Source: Rhodococcus_G sp042879035 (lineage in GTDB: Bacteria; Actinomycetota; Actinomycetes; Mycobacteriales; Mycobacteriaceae). Taken from it: a stretch of 64,000 nucleotides of DNA. The position numbers and the translations under genes were made by a program. The stretch is taken from positions 78,594-142,593 of the forward strand of contig NZ_JBIAOU010000013.1 of NCBI RefSeq assembly GCF_042879035.1. The letters run 5' to 3'. Positions 43,308 to 51,600 of this stretch are shown in pieces. The notes beneath the pieces are model-generated. The model searched no databases. It saw only the letters and a list, made by a program, of their open reading frames with translations, and was not told the DNA's origin. Position 1 is the stretch's first letter; every line of letters starts with the position of its first letter.

Positions 43308-43355
43308 GCAGTGGTGCACTTTCGGATGCTCCGGCATCCGGAAGTGCACCACTGC
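43308..43355. repeat. AGTGGTG hairpin repeat, intact copy 4
   Basis: A 22-bp stem, GCAGTGGTGCACTTTCGGAT plus GC (43308-43329) against 43334-43355, with one G-T wobble and a 4-nt loop: the most complete copy. It begins two bases past the stop of the ABC-2 permease gene (minus strand) and so could end that transcript. Confidence 0.9.
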
Positions 43356-43357
43356 CG

Positions 43358-44152
43358 TCAGGCATCCCGGCGGTTGACGACGTACAGCGACGCCCCGAAC
43401 ACGATCGCGACGAATACCGCGAAGTACACCAGGCTCCCCCACGGACCCCAGTGCCAGTCGATGCCCTGGTCGGAGCCGAGGAAGTGGTTGGCGTTCGCGA
43501 ACGGCAGGAACGGCTGGATCTCCCGCCCGACCTTGCCGAACAGGCCGAACAGCGACTCGATCAGCAGCGGCCACAACAGCAGCAGGGTGATCGCACCCGC
43601 CGACTGCCGCACCAGCGAGCCGACCCCGACCGCCAGCGCGACGCACAGCAGCGCGTAGATCGGCACGCCGTAGATCGCCCGCCAGGCCTCCGCGCCGGAG
43701 AGCGTCAGCAAAGCGCCGGCCTCGCTGCCGGCGGCGGCCTTCGCGATGGCGTACGCACCGAAGGTGAGCACGAACGTCAGCACCGCACCGAAGATCCCGA
43801 TCAGCGCGGCCTTCGTCACCAGCACGGAGTCGCGCTTCGGCACGGCCTGGAAGGTGGTGCGGATGATCCCGAACCGGTATTCGCTGGTCACGGCGAGTGC
43901 GGCCATGATCATCAGGACGAGCACACCGAATCCGGTGACGCCGCCGACGGAGTCGGCCAGGGTCGGTAGGAACGGGTCGACGCCCGGAGTCTCGCCCCTC
44001 GCGATCTGGTCGTTGTACGCGTTCAGGCTCACCTTCGCGGTCAGGCCGATGACGGCGGCGAGACCGAGACCGAGCACGATGATCGCGACGGTGCACCACC
44101 ACGGCGACTTCGTCGAGGTGAGTTTGATTCGCTCCGCTGCCACGACACCCAT
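43358..44152 (-). CDS. ABC-2-type transporter permease
   Basis: 264 residues, six hydrophobic segments: SPWWCTVAIIVLGLGLAAVI, VTGFGVLVLMIMAALAVTSE, then AVLTFVLTFGAYAIAKA, YALLCVALAVGVGSLVRQ, AITLLLLWPLLIESLFGLF and GSLVYFAVFVAIVFGASLYV. EYRFGIIRTTFQAVPKRDSV is a common cytosolic loop of ABC-2 permeases. Partner of the ATPase gene overlapping its start (TGATG). Substrate unknown. Confidence 0.88.
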   Translation of the reverse strand: MGVVAAERIKLTSTKSPWWCTVAIIVLGLGLAAVIGLTAKVSLNAYNDQIARGETPGVDPFLPTLADSVGGVTGFGVLVLMIMAALAVTSEYRFGIIRTTFQAVPKRDSVLVTKAALIGIFGAVLTFVLTFGAYAIAKAAAGSEAGALLTLSGAEAWRAIYGVPIYALLCVALAVGVGSLVRQSAGAITLLLLWPLLIESLFGLFGKVGREIQPFLPFANANHFLGSDQGIDWHWGPWGSLVYFAVFVAIVFGASLYVVNRRDA

Positions 44153-45087
44153 CAGAGCGCCCCTCCCATCACGTCGGTGTGGTACTGCACGTCGTCACCG
44201 GTCATCTTCATGAACGCGTCCTCGAGCGATCCGCGTTTCGCCGACAGCTCGTGCAGGACGATGCCGTGACCGCCGGCGATCTGCCCGACCGCGTCGGTGG
44301 TGGTGCCCCGCACGATCAGGGCGGCGCTGCCGTCCTCGCCCTGGCCGTCGGCCTCGACCGCGAGACCCTGCGCGACGAGCGCGGTCTGCAGCGCGTCCAG
44401 TTGCGGGCTGCGCACACGCACCGACGCTTCGGAGGACCGGTCGACGAATTCCTTGACGGGCGAATCGGATACGAGTCGCCCGCGGCCGATCACGACGAGA
44501 TGGTCGGCGGTCAGGGCCATCTCGGACAGCAGGTGACTCGACACCAGGACGGTGCGGCCCTCCGCGGCGAGTCGCTGCATGAACTTGCGGATCCAGACGA
44601 TGCCCTCGGGGTCGAGGCCGTTGACCGGCTCGTCGAAGAGCAGCACCTTCGGGTCGCCGAGCAGCGCGCCCGCCAGCCCGAGCCGCTGCGACATACCGAG
44701 CGAGAATCCGCCCGCCCGCTTCCCGGCGACCTCGGTCAGACCCACGATCCGCAGCACCTCGTCGACGCGGGAGGACGGAATCCCGTTGGACGCGGCCATC
44801 CACTGCAGGTGCGCTTTCGCGGAGCGGTTGGGGTGCACCCACTTCGCGTCGAGCAGTGCGCCCACGGTGCGCAGCGGTTGGCTCAGGTCACGGTACGCCG
44901 TGCCGTCGATCAGCGCGGTGCCCGCGGTCGGCCGGTCCAGGCCGAGGATCATCCGCATGGTGGTCGACTTGCCTGCGCCGTTGGGCCCGAGGAATCCGGT
45001 GACGATTCCGGGCCGGACGGTGAAGGTCAGATCGTCCACCGCCTTGACGTCCCCGAAGGTCTTGGTCAGTCCCCTCACTTCAATCAT
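44152..45087 (-). CDS. ABC transporter ATP-binding protein
   Basis: 311 residues. MIEVRGLTKTFGDVKAVDDL, Walker A GFLGPNGAGKST, signature GGFSLGMSQRLGLAGALLG (LSGGQ-like) and Walker B VLLFDEPVNGLDP are intact, with a C-terminal regulatory tail of the ABC-2 (bcrA/CcmA) type. ATG 45087 is chosen; ATG 45099 is a possible alternative. With the permease it forms a two-gene exporter. Confidence 0.93.
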   Translation of the reverse strand: MIEVRGLTKTFGDVKAVDDLTFTVRPGIVTGFLGPNGAGKSTTMRMILGLDRPTAGTALIDGTAYRDLSQPLRTVGALLDAKWVHPNRSAKAHLQWMAASNGIPSSRVDEVLRIVGLTEVAGKRAGGFSLGMSQRLGLAGALLGDPKVLLFDEPVNGLDPEGIVWIRKFMQRLAAEGRTVLVSSHLLSEMALTADHLVVIGRGRLVSDSPVKEFVDRSSEASVRVRSPQLDALQTALVAQGLAVEADGQGEDGSAALIVRGTTTDAVGQIAGGHGIVLHELSAKRGSLEDAFMKMTGDDVQYHTDVMGGAL

Positions 45088-45187
45088 GACCGCCAGCATT
45101 CCGGAAAAATCGGGCGCGCACATTTTTCGCAGGTCGCGCGCCGTGTCGTCTCGGCGAGCGACGCGAACGGCCCCTGGGTCGGTGCGT

Positions 45188-46201
45188 CTACCGCACCTGA
45201 CCGTTACCGCTCGGCGTGCCCGGTACCGGAGCGGGGATGCGGGGGAACTTGCTCGTCGGGTCCTCACCCTCGTCGTAGACGGTCTGCGGCGGACCGATCA
45301 GCAGCGGATCCGGGTGCCCGACGATCTTGGGGTCCTTGCCGGTGTAGTCGAACTTCGCCAGTACCCAGCGCATCGCCTCGAGCCGGGCCCGCTTCTTGTC
45401 GTTGGACTTGACGATCGTCCACGGCGCGTGCGGGGTGTCGGTGTAGAACAGCATGTTCTCCTTGGCCTCGGTGTAGGCGTCCCACTTGTCGAGGCTCGCG
45501 AGGTCGGTCGGCGAGAGCTTCCACTGCTTGACCGGGTCGGTGCTGCGGGCCACGAACCGGGCGTGCTGCTCCTCGCGCCCGACCGAGAACCAGAACTTCA
45601 CCAGGTGAATGCCCGACTGCACCAGCATCCGTTCGAATTCCGGTGCGGAGCGGGTGAATTCGAGGTACTCGGTGGGTGAGCAGTAACCCATGACCCGCTC
45701 GACCCCGGCGCGGTTGTACCAGGACCGGTCCATCAGCACGATCTCCCCGCCCGCGGGCAGGTGTGCGACGTACCGCTGGAAGTACCACTGGGTGCGTTCG
45801 CGTTCGGTCGGTTTCTCGAGCGCCATCACGCGGGCGCCGCGAGGGTTGAGGTGTTCGGTGAACCGTTTGATCGCGCCACCCTTGCCCGCCGCGTCCCGGC
45901 CTTCGAAGATGATGACGATCTTCTCGTCGTTCTCCTTGACCCACGCCTGCAGCTTCAGCAGTTCGATCTGCAGCGCCCGCTTGCGGTGCTCGTACTGACG
46001 CCGCGTCATCTTCTTGTCGTACGGGTAGCCGTGCCGCCACGGCGCCTCCGGCCCGTCGTCGGGCCGGGCACGCCCCGACTTGCGCAGCAACTCGCCGATC
46101 TCGTCGATCTCCGGCGTGACGTCGATGGTCTCGGGTGCGGCCAGCTCGAATGCGCCCGGTTCCCGACCGGCGCCGTCGCTGCCACTGTGCTGATCGCTCA
46201 C
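45188..46201 (-). CDS. ppk2: Polyphosphate kinase 2
   Basis: 337 residues. Transfers phosphate between polyphosphate and nucleoside diphosphates. P-loop IIFEGRDAAGKGGAIKRF, then RGARVMALEKPTERERTQWY, MDRSWYNRAGVERVMGY and LVKFWFSVGREEQHARF match PPK2 class I. An acidic N-terminal 50 residues precedes it. GTG start with a leaderless -10 at 46209-46214. Lies between the two halves of the thiamine cluster; no functional link is evident. Confidence 0.95.
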   Translation of the reverse strand: MSDQHSGSDGAGREPGAFELAAPETIDVTPEIDEIGELLRKSGRARPDDGPEAPWRHGYPYDKKMTRRQYEHRKRALQIELLKLQAWVKENDEKIVIIFEGRDAAGKGGAIKRFTEHLNPRGARVMALEKPTERERTQWYFQRYVAHLPAGGEIVLMDRSWYNRAGVERVMGYCSPTEYLEFTRSAPEFERMLVQSGIHLVKFWFSVGREEQHARFVARSTDPVKQWKLSPTDLASLDKWDAYTEAKENMLFYTDTPHAPWTIVKSNDKKRARLEAMRWVLAKFDYTGKDPKIVGHPDPLLIGPPQTVYDEGEDPTSKFPRIPAPVPGTPSGNGQVR

Positions 46202-46208
46202 GTGGTCG

Positions 46209-46214
46209 AGCCTA
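46209..46214 (-). promoter_or_regulatory. Leaderless -10 box of ppk2
   Basis: TAGGCT on the minus strand, seven bases before GTG 46201. Confidence 0.6.
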
Positions 46215-46277
46215 CCGCCGCGCGGCCCTCCCGGCAGGGCTCCACGGTCACGAAAACCGACCGGCTCGCGGTGCGCC

Positions 46278-47048
46278 CTACAGTTCCGGTGAGGACGCCT
46301 GCGCCCAGAACCGCTTCGGTATCCGGCCCGCCAACCGTGCCTGTCGACCGCCCGCGACGGCCGACGCCATCGCGGACGCCATCAGCACCGGATTCTTCGC
46401 CCGGGTGACCGCGGTGGCCAGCAGCACCGCGTCGCAGCCGAGTTCCATCGCGAGCGCCGCGTCGCTGGCGGTGCCGATGCCGGCGTCGAGGATAACCGGA
46501 ACCCCGGCCGCGTCGACGATCATCTCGATGTTGTGCGGATTGCAGATCCCGAGCCCGGTCCCGATCGGCGCACCCAGCGGCATCACCGCGGCACAACCGA
46601 CGTCCTCGAGCCGCTTGGCGAGCACCGGGTCGTCGGTCGTGTACGGCAGCACGGTGAACCCGTCGTCGACCAGTTGTTCCGCGGCACTGACGAGTTCGAT
46701 GGCGTCGGGCAGCAGGGTGCGGTCGTCCGCGATGACCTCGAGCTTGACCCAGTCGGTCTCGAGTGCCTCCCGCGCGAGCTGCGCCGTCAGCACCGCCTCC
46801 GCCGCCCCGCGGCAGCCGGCGGTGTTCGGCAGCGGCGCGATGTCCAACCGTCGCAACAGGTCGAGCACCCCGGTGCCGCCCGCGGCGTCGACGCGGCGCA
46901 TCGCGACCGTGGTCAGTTCGGTGCCGGACGCGACCAGCGCCTCCTCGAGCACCGTCAGGTTCGCGGCACCGCCGGTGCCCATGATCAGACGCGACCCGAA
47001 CACCCGGCCCGCGATCGTCAGCTTGTCGGCCACGCTGCCCTCAGCCAC
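46278..47048 (-). CDS. thiG: Thiazole synthase
   Basis: 256 residues; makes the thiazole phosphate of thiamine from DXP, dehydroglycine and ThiS-thiocarboxylate. SRLIMGTGGAANL, TVAMRR, PNTAGCRGAAEAV, WVKLEVIAD (Schiff-base Lys), VMPLGAPIGTGLGICNP and DAGIGTASDAA are conserved. GTG 47048 overlaps the thiS stop by 8 nt. Last gene of thiO-thiS-thiG. Confidence 0.97.
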   Translation of the reverse strand: MAEGSVADKLTIAGRVFGSRLIMGTGGAANLTVLEEALVASGTELTTVAMRRVDAAGGTGVLDLLRRLDIAPLPNTAGCRGAAEAVLTAQLAREALETDWVKLEVIADDRTLLPDAIELVSAAEQLVDDGFTVLPYTTDDPVLAKRLEDVGCAAVMPLGAPIGTGLGICNPHNIEMIVDAAGVPVILDAGIGTASDAALAMELGCDAVLLATAVTRAKNPVLMASAMASAVAGGRQARLAGRIPKRFWAQASSPEL

Positions 47049-47256
47049 CCTGCACCGCCGTGAGAATCTCGATCTCCCAACCCTTCTCGACGGTCCGGTC
47101 CCACGACGCCCGCGGGAACACCGCCCCGTCCACAGCGACCGCGATGCCCTTCTGCGGCAGTCCGAGGTGTTCGAGCAACTGCGCGACCGTCAATTCCTCG
47201 GACAGCTGATGGTCCTCGCCGTTGACGGTGATCCCGATGTTCACCCTGTTCGTCAT
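47041..47256 (-). CDS. thiS: Sulfur carrier protein ThiS
   Basis: 71 residues. Ubiquitin-like: VNIGITVNGEDHQLSEELTV, LLEHLGLPQKGIAVAVDG and the essential C-terminal GG (TAVQGG) that is activated as thiocarboxylate. ATG 47256 has GAGGA five bases upstream; ATG 47259 is equally in frame. The start overlaps the thiO stop. Confidence 0.95.
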   Translation of the reverse strand: MTNRVNIGITVNGEDHQLSEELTVAQLLEHLGLPQKGIAVAVDGAVFPRASWDRTVEKGWEIEILTAVQGG

Positions 47257-48368
47257 CATTTCCTCACTGGTGCGTCGGCATTCGCGTGCACTGCTGCGTC
47301 GGCACTCGTGTGCCGAAACCGGTCGGGTCGGCTCGCCGCCGCCTCCGGAAGGTCGGTGCCGGACAGCGCGGCGACCACCGCGTCCGCGCTCAGCGGGGTC
47401 AGCAGGATGCCGTTGCGTCCGTGCCCGGTCGCCACCACCACCCGCTCCGACACCCGGCCCAGGATCGGCAGGTTGTCCGGGCTCATCGGCCGCAGCCCGG
47501 CGGCCGTCTCGTACAGCTCGTACTCGCCGATGCTCGGCATCAGCGTCTGCGCGTCCGTGATCAGGTCCCGGACCCCGGCGACGGTGACCGCGGTGTCGTC
47601 CCCGGACTCGTGCTGGGTGGCGCCGACCACCAGTCCGTCCCCGCGCGGCACCAGGTAGACGGGACGGCCGTGGACGCTGGCGCGGATCGTCCGGGTCGGC
47701 GCGGGCGCGACACCCGGCCGGTGACGCAGCCGCAGCACCTCGCCCTTGACGGGACGGACCGGCAGCCCCGGCCACAGCCGCGTGGACGCCGTCCCGGCGG
47801 CGATCACGACCTGGTCGGCGGGCAGTGCCTCGACGTCGGCGACGGTCTCCGCGACGAAGCGCACACCGGCCGCCTCGCCCGCCGACCGCAGGCCCCGCAC
47901 CAGCGCGCGGTTGTCGACGGCGAACTCGGCGGCGGCGAGCAACGCCAGCCGGACGGTCGGGGCCAGCGACGGTTCCGCTTCCCGGATCTGCGCCCGGGTG
48001 AGCAGGTCGAGCCGGTAGCCGCGGCCGTCCAGCCACTCGGCGACGGTGCGCAGGTCCGACGCGTCGGCGGCGTCCAGGGCGACGGTCATCGAACTCTGGG
48101 ACGTGAACAGCGTCTCGCCCGTCGCCCGTTCGAGTTCCGTCCCGAACTCCGGCCACCGGTCCAGCGACGCCGCACCCACGGCGAGGACGTCGTCCTCACC
48201 GGGCCAGCCCTCGGACAGCGGTGCCAGCATGCCCCCGGCCACCCAGGACGCACCCGACCCCACGCGCGGGTCGTACACGGTCGCGGCCCACCCGGATCGG
48301 GCGGCGCGCCACGCGACCGCGAGTCCGATCACGCCGCCGCCGACCACCGCAACGGTTCTGCTCACCAC
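47256..48368 (-). CDS. thiO: Glycine oxidase ThiO
   Basis: 370 residues. FAD-dependent oxidase giving the dehydroglycine used by ThiG. N-terminal Rossmann motif VAVVGGGVIGLAVAWRAA, VGSGASWVAGGMLAPLSEG, DQVVIAAGTASTRLWPGLPV, VKGEVLRLRH and a C-terminal GHGRNGILLTPLSADAVV identify it. The tail after SGTDLPEAAASRP is poorly conserved. GTG start with GGTGGAG close by, just after the TPP riboswitch. Confidence 0.95.
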   Translation of the reverse strand: MVSRTVAVVGGGVIGLAVAWRAARSGWAATVYDPRVGSGASWVAGGMLAPLSEGWPGEDDVLAVGAASLDRWPEFGTELERATGETLFTSQSSMTVALDAADASDLRTVAEWLDGRGYRLDLLTRAQIREAEPSLAPTVRLALLAAAEFAVDNRALVRGLRSAGEAAGVRFVAETVADVEALPADQVVIAAGTASTRLWPGLPVRPVKGEVLRLRHRPGVAPAPTRTIRASVHGRPVYLVPRGDGLVVGATQHESGDDTAVTVAGVRDLITDAQTLMPSIGEYELYETAAGLRPMSPDNLPILGRVSERVVVATGHGRNGILLTPLSADAVVAALSGTDLPEAAASRPDRFRHTSADAAVHANADAPVRK

Positions 48369-48376
48369 TCCACCTC

Positions 48377-48460
48377 ACTCCCTGCGCCGGCATGATCCGG
48401 GTCAGGTCTGACGGTCGGGGCCCGCGTGCCCCCTCTCAGCCCCGCGTCCGCCGGGACTCC
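48377..48460 (-). ncRNA. TPP riboswitch controlling thiO-thiS-thiG
   Basis: On the minus strand: GGGGCTGAGAGGG, then a short variable stem, ACCTGACCCGGATCATG and CCGGCGCAGGGAG at the 3' end (near 48378). The pattern is the same thi-box as upstream of thiC. The 3' edge is 10 nt from the thiO start. The sequence also lies inside the long frame open upstream of thiE, which is why thiE is started later. Confidence 0.93.
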
Positions 48461-48487
48461 CGTGTCACTTTCGATCACTCAAGAGAC

Positions 48488-48493
48488 TACCGT
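48488..48493 (+). promoter_or_regulatory. Leaderless -10 box of thiE
   Basis: TACCGT seven bases before GTG 48501. It places the thiE promoter beyond the divergent riboswitch, so thiE is probably not under TPP control. Confidence 0.65.
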
Positions 48494-48500
48494 TGGACGG

Positions 48501-49211
48501 GTGCCCACCTCGCATGCCGGTCCACGCCCGACGCCGCGTGAGCGTCTCGCCACTGCGCGCCTCTACCTCTGCACCGACGCCCGCCGCGAACGCGGCGACC
48601 TCGCGAAGTTCGCGGACGCCGCACTGTCCGGCGGCGTCGACATCATCCAGCTCCGGGACAAGGGGTCGGCGGGCGAACGCGAGTTCGGCCGGCTCGAGGC
48701 CCGGGAGGAACTGGCGGCGCTCGCCGAACTGTCCGCGGTGTGCCGCAGGCACGGGGCGCTGCTCGCCGTCAACGACCGCGCCGACCTCGCGCTCGCGGCC
48801 GGTGCCGACGTCCTGCACCTCGGGCAGGGCGACCTGCCGGTGCACTACGCACGTCGCGTCGTCGGGCCGGACGTCGTGATCGGCCGCTCCACCGGGAGCC
48901 GGGCCCAGGCCCAGCTCGCCGCGATCGAGGACGGGGTCGACTACTTCGCCTCCGGACCGGTGTGGGCGACCCCGACGAAGCCCGGCCGGGCCGCGTCCGG
49001 GCTCGACCTGATCCGTCAGGTGTCCGAGTCCCAGCCGACGATGCCGTGGTTCGCGATCGGCGGCATCGACGAGCAGCGGCTGCCGGAGGTCCTCGGCGCG
49101 GGCGGGACCCGGATCGTCGTCGTGCGGGCCATCACCGAGGCCCGTGACCCGCAGGCCGCGGCGCGTTCCCTCGCGGACGCCCTGGACCGCAACGCCGCCG
49201 CCACGGCCTGA
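48501..49211 (+). CDS. thiE: Thiamine-phosphate synthase
   Basis: 236 residues. Joins HMP-PP and thiazole phosphate to thiamine phosphate. ARLYLCTDARRERGDLAKF, IIQLRDKGS, AVNDRADLALAAGADVLHLG, GRSTGSRAQAQLAA, YFASGPVWATPTKPG and WFAIGGIDEQ are the conserved blocks. GTG 48501 is preferred over the frame open to 48426, which covers the divergent riboswitch. Faces thiO, as in Rv0414c/Rv0415. Confidence 0.96.
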   Translation: MPTSHAGPRPTPRERLATARLYLCTDARRERGDLAKFADAALSGGVDIIQLRDKGSAGEREFGRLEAREELAALAELSAVCRRHGALLAVNDRADLALAAGADVLHLGQGDLPVHYARRVVGPDVVIGRSTGSRAQAQLAAIEDGVDYFASGPVWATPTKPGRAASGLDLIRQVSESQPTMPWFAIGGIDEQRLPEVLGAGGTRIVVVRAITEARDPQAAARSLADALDRNAAATA

Positions 49212-49238
49212 CCGCCCGGGGTCGGTCGCCGTCGACCC

Positions 49239-50111
49239 TCAGCCCAGCCAGGACAGGACGGTCGACGGCGACAGCCGCAGCACCGTGTCGGGCAGCCGGT
49301 CCCGCAGTTCGCGGTCGGCGGTGACCACCGCGGTCAGCTCCTCGACGATGCCGGCGAGGGTGGTGCCGATCCCCGCGCCGCCGGCCAGCTGCGCGAGGGC
49401 GTCGTCGCCGCTGCCGGCCGCGACGTGGACGGGTACCCGCGTGTCCACCCCGGCGACGGCGGCGGCCTGTCCCTCGAGGACGGCTTCGACACGGGGCAGC
49501 CATCCGAAGCCGCCGTCGGGGAGTTCGATCGTGCGCGGCACGGTGGCGGCCAGTTCGGCGAGCAGCCGGCCCGTCGCGACGGCGCGGTCACGCCACCAGC
49601 CGTCGGGCCGCGACCCGAGGACGTTGGCGGTGTCGAGGAGCAGACGGATCGGAGTGGCGCGCAGGGTGGGCCAACTGGCCGCGAAGCCGGGGTGCAGCGG
49701 CAGGTCGGTGACCCGGTCCTCGGGTACCCAGCGCAGCTCGGTGCTCTCGCCGTTCGGCACCGTGCGCAGCCTGGTGTCGGCGTCCGCGACGACGGTCGTG
49801 TAGGTCCAGTCGCCGCTGCCCGCGCGGGCGGTGACCCGCTCGGCCCGCACCCGCAGGAGGTCGGCGGCGATCCCGGCCTCCTCCTCCGCCTCCCGGACTG
49901 CGGCGTGGGTGGTGGTCTCGTGGGAGTCGCGGGCACCGCCCGGCAGCGCCCACGTTCCGCCCTGGTGGCTCCAGGCCGCACGGTGCTGGAGCAGCACCGC
50001 CGATCCCCCGTCGGGCGCGGGCGCACGAAGCAACAGCCCGGCTGCACCGAACCGTCCCCAGTAGCGACTGCCGTCCCCGCTCGTCGCCCAGCCGTCCCCG
50101 TCACCGCGCAT
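49239..50111 (-). CDS. mutT3: NUDIX hydrolase fused to a PIN/NYN-like domain
   Basis: 290 residues. Residues 15-150 form a NUDIX domain with box GGARDSHETTTHAAVREAEE, EAGI; residues 155-290 start IRLLLDTANVLGSRPDGWW and continue with RDRAVATGRLLAELA, a PIN/NYN-like pattern with Asp in DTANV. The C-terminal part has further acidic positions (GSGDDAL, VVTADRELRDRLP) as in PIN-type nucleases. In M. tuberculosis mutT3 (Rv0413) next to thiE is a single NUDIX of about 217 residues, so this is longer. Activity not proven; nucleotide sanitising plus RNA cleavage is inference. Confidence 0.82.
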   Translation of the reverse strand: MRGDGDGWATSGDGSRYWGRFGAAGLLLRAPAPDGGSAVLLQHRAAWSHQGGTWALPGGARDSHETTTHAAVREAEEEAGIAADLLRVRAERVTARAGSGDWTYTTVVADADTRLRTVPNGESTELRWVPEDRVTDLPLHPGFAASWPTLRATPIRLLLDTANVLGSRPDGWWRDRAVATGRLLAELAATVPRTIELPDGGFGWLPRVEAVLEGQAAAVAGVDTRVPVHVAAGSGDDALAQLAGGAGIGTTLAGIVEELTAVVTADRELRDRLPDTVLRLSPSTVLSWLG

Positions 50112-50220
50112 CGACTTCGCTCACCCATCCGTGTTCCACCGGCCTCACGCCGTACGTGAGACGAACCATGTGCCCTCGAAGATAGCCAGTCACGGAACCC
50201 GAAGCGCGTTTACTGCTTAT

Positions 50221-51600
50221 ATGCTGCCCTCTGTCAGCCGATCGAGCCAGATGCGAAGGGATCCGCGGGTGGTTGTTCGGGTGGTCCCGTCGACGCAGCC
50301 GCCCGGTGCCGTGTCCGGCGGCGAGCCGACTGCCGCGACCCGGATCCGCTCGTTCCTGCGCACCACTCCGGCCCGGATGACGGCGCTCGGGGCCGGCCTG
50401 ATCGCGGCGGCGATCGTCTCCGGTGCGGTCGCCGCGATCCAGGTGGCGGACCGGCAACAGACGCTCGACCTCCTGCACGCCGAGGTCGAGCCGCGCGCGT
50501 ACGCGGCGCAGGACCTCTACAGCGCCCTGTCCATCGCCGACGCCTCCGCGACGACGGCCTTCATCTCGGGCGGCGTCGAACCGCCGGCGGTGCGGGACCG
50601 CTACACGCAGGCGATCGGGGAGGCGTCCGCGGACCTGGTCGACGCGGCCGCCGGCCTCGAGCACTCCGACGCGCTCTCGCGTGATCTGCTCGCCCAGTTG
50701 TCGGCGGGCATTCCCGTGTACACCGGTCTGGTCGAGACGGCGCGCACCAACAACCGGGACGGGCATCCGGTCGGGTCGGCGTACCTGAGTGAGGCGTCGG
50801 CGCTGATGCAGGCGACGCTGCTGCCGCTGGCCGAACGGTTGCACACCGTGCAGACGGCACTGGTGGTGCGGATCCAGAACGAGTTCGCGACCCCGCCGTG
50901 GCCGGCGATCGCCCTGTTGATCGTGACGCTGGCCGCGCTGGTGGCGGCGCAGGTGCTGCTCGCCCGGTGGACGCGGCGCAGGATCAGTCTCGGCGTCGTG
51001 CTGGCGTCGCTGGCGGTGGCGTCGTCGCTGGGTTGGCTGGTGATCGCCGGGCTGCTGTCGGCGTCCGCGACGGGTCGGGCGCTGGACGAGGGGGCCCGGC
51101 CGTTGAGCGATCTGACGACCGGGCGGATCCTGGCGCAGCAGGCGCGCGCCGACGAGACCCTCGGGCTGGTGCGTCGCGACTTCACCGGCCGCTACGACAC
51201 CCAGTTCCGGGAGCATCTCGCCGCCCTCGGGACGGTGCTGGACGACTACGCGCGGGACGATCATGCAGCAGCGGCGGGCGAGGTCGCGGACGCCGAGCAG
51301 GCGCGTACCGCCTGGGCGGACGCGCACCGGCGACTGATGGCGCTCCTCGGGCGCGGCGACTGGGCCGGTGCGTCCGTCGTCGCGATCGGCCCGTCCGTGA
51401 CGGACTCGGCCGCGCTGTACGCCGTCGCCGACGCGAAACTCACCGACGCGATCGAGCGGACCCGGACCGAACTGCGCGGCGGAGTGGAGCGCGCGGTGGG
51501 GACCCTGACCGCCCTGGCACCGGGCACACTGGTGTTGGCGGCGATTGCGGTCGCGGGGGTCGTGATCGGTTTCTGGCCACGACTGCGGGAGTACCAGTGA
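50221..51600 (+). CDS. glnX: GlnX-like membrane protein
   Basis: 459 residues. Four hydrophobic segments: MTALGAGLIAAAIVSGAVAA, AIALLIVTLAALVAAQVLLA, SLGVVLASLAVASSLGWLVI and TLVLAAIAVAGVVIGFW, with two long extracytoplasmic helical domains between them, like sensory four-helix modules. GlnX (Rv0412c) is known in mycobacteria and corynebacteria to link GlnH to PknG. ATG 50221 is chosen; later starts (ATG 50254) are possible. Overlaps glnH by four bases. Confidence 0.88.
   Translation: MLPSVSRSSQMRRDPRVVVRVVPSTQPPGAVSGGEPTAATRIRSFLRTTPARMTALGAGLIAAAIVSGAVAAIQVADRQQTLDLLHAEVEPRAYAAQDLYSALSIADASATTAFISGGVEPPAVRDRYTQAIGEASADLVDAAAGLEHSDALSRDLLAQLSAGIPVYTGLVETARTNNRDGHPVGSAYLSEASALMQATLLPLAERLHTVQTALVVRIQNEFATPPWPAIALLIVTLAALVAAQVLLARWTRRRISLGVVLASLAVASSLGWLVIAGLLSASATGRALDEGARPLSDLTTGRILAQQARADETLGLVRRDFTGRYDTQFREHLAALGTVLDDYARDDHAAAAGEVADAEQARTAWADAHRRLMALLGRGDWAGASVVAIGPSVTDSAALYAVADAKLTDAIERTRTELRGGVERAVGTLTALAPGTLVLAAIAVAGVVIGFWPRLREYQ

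Noticed and set aside
48426..48500. Upstream extension of thiE to ATG 48426
   Set aside because: It covers the divergent TPP riboswitch, and a TACCGT box stands seven bases before GTG 48501.
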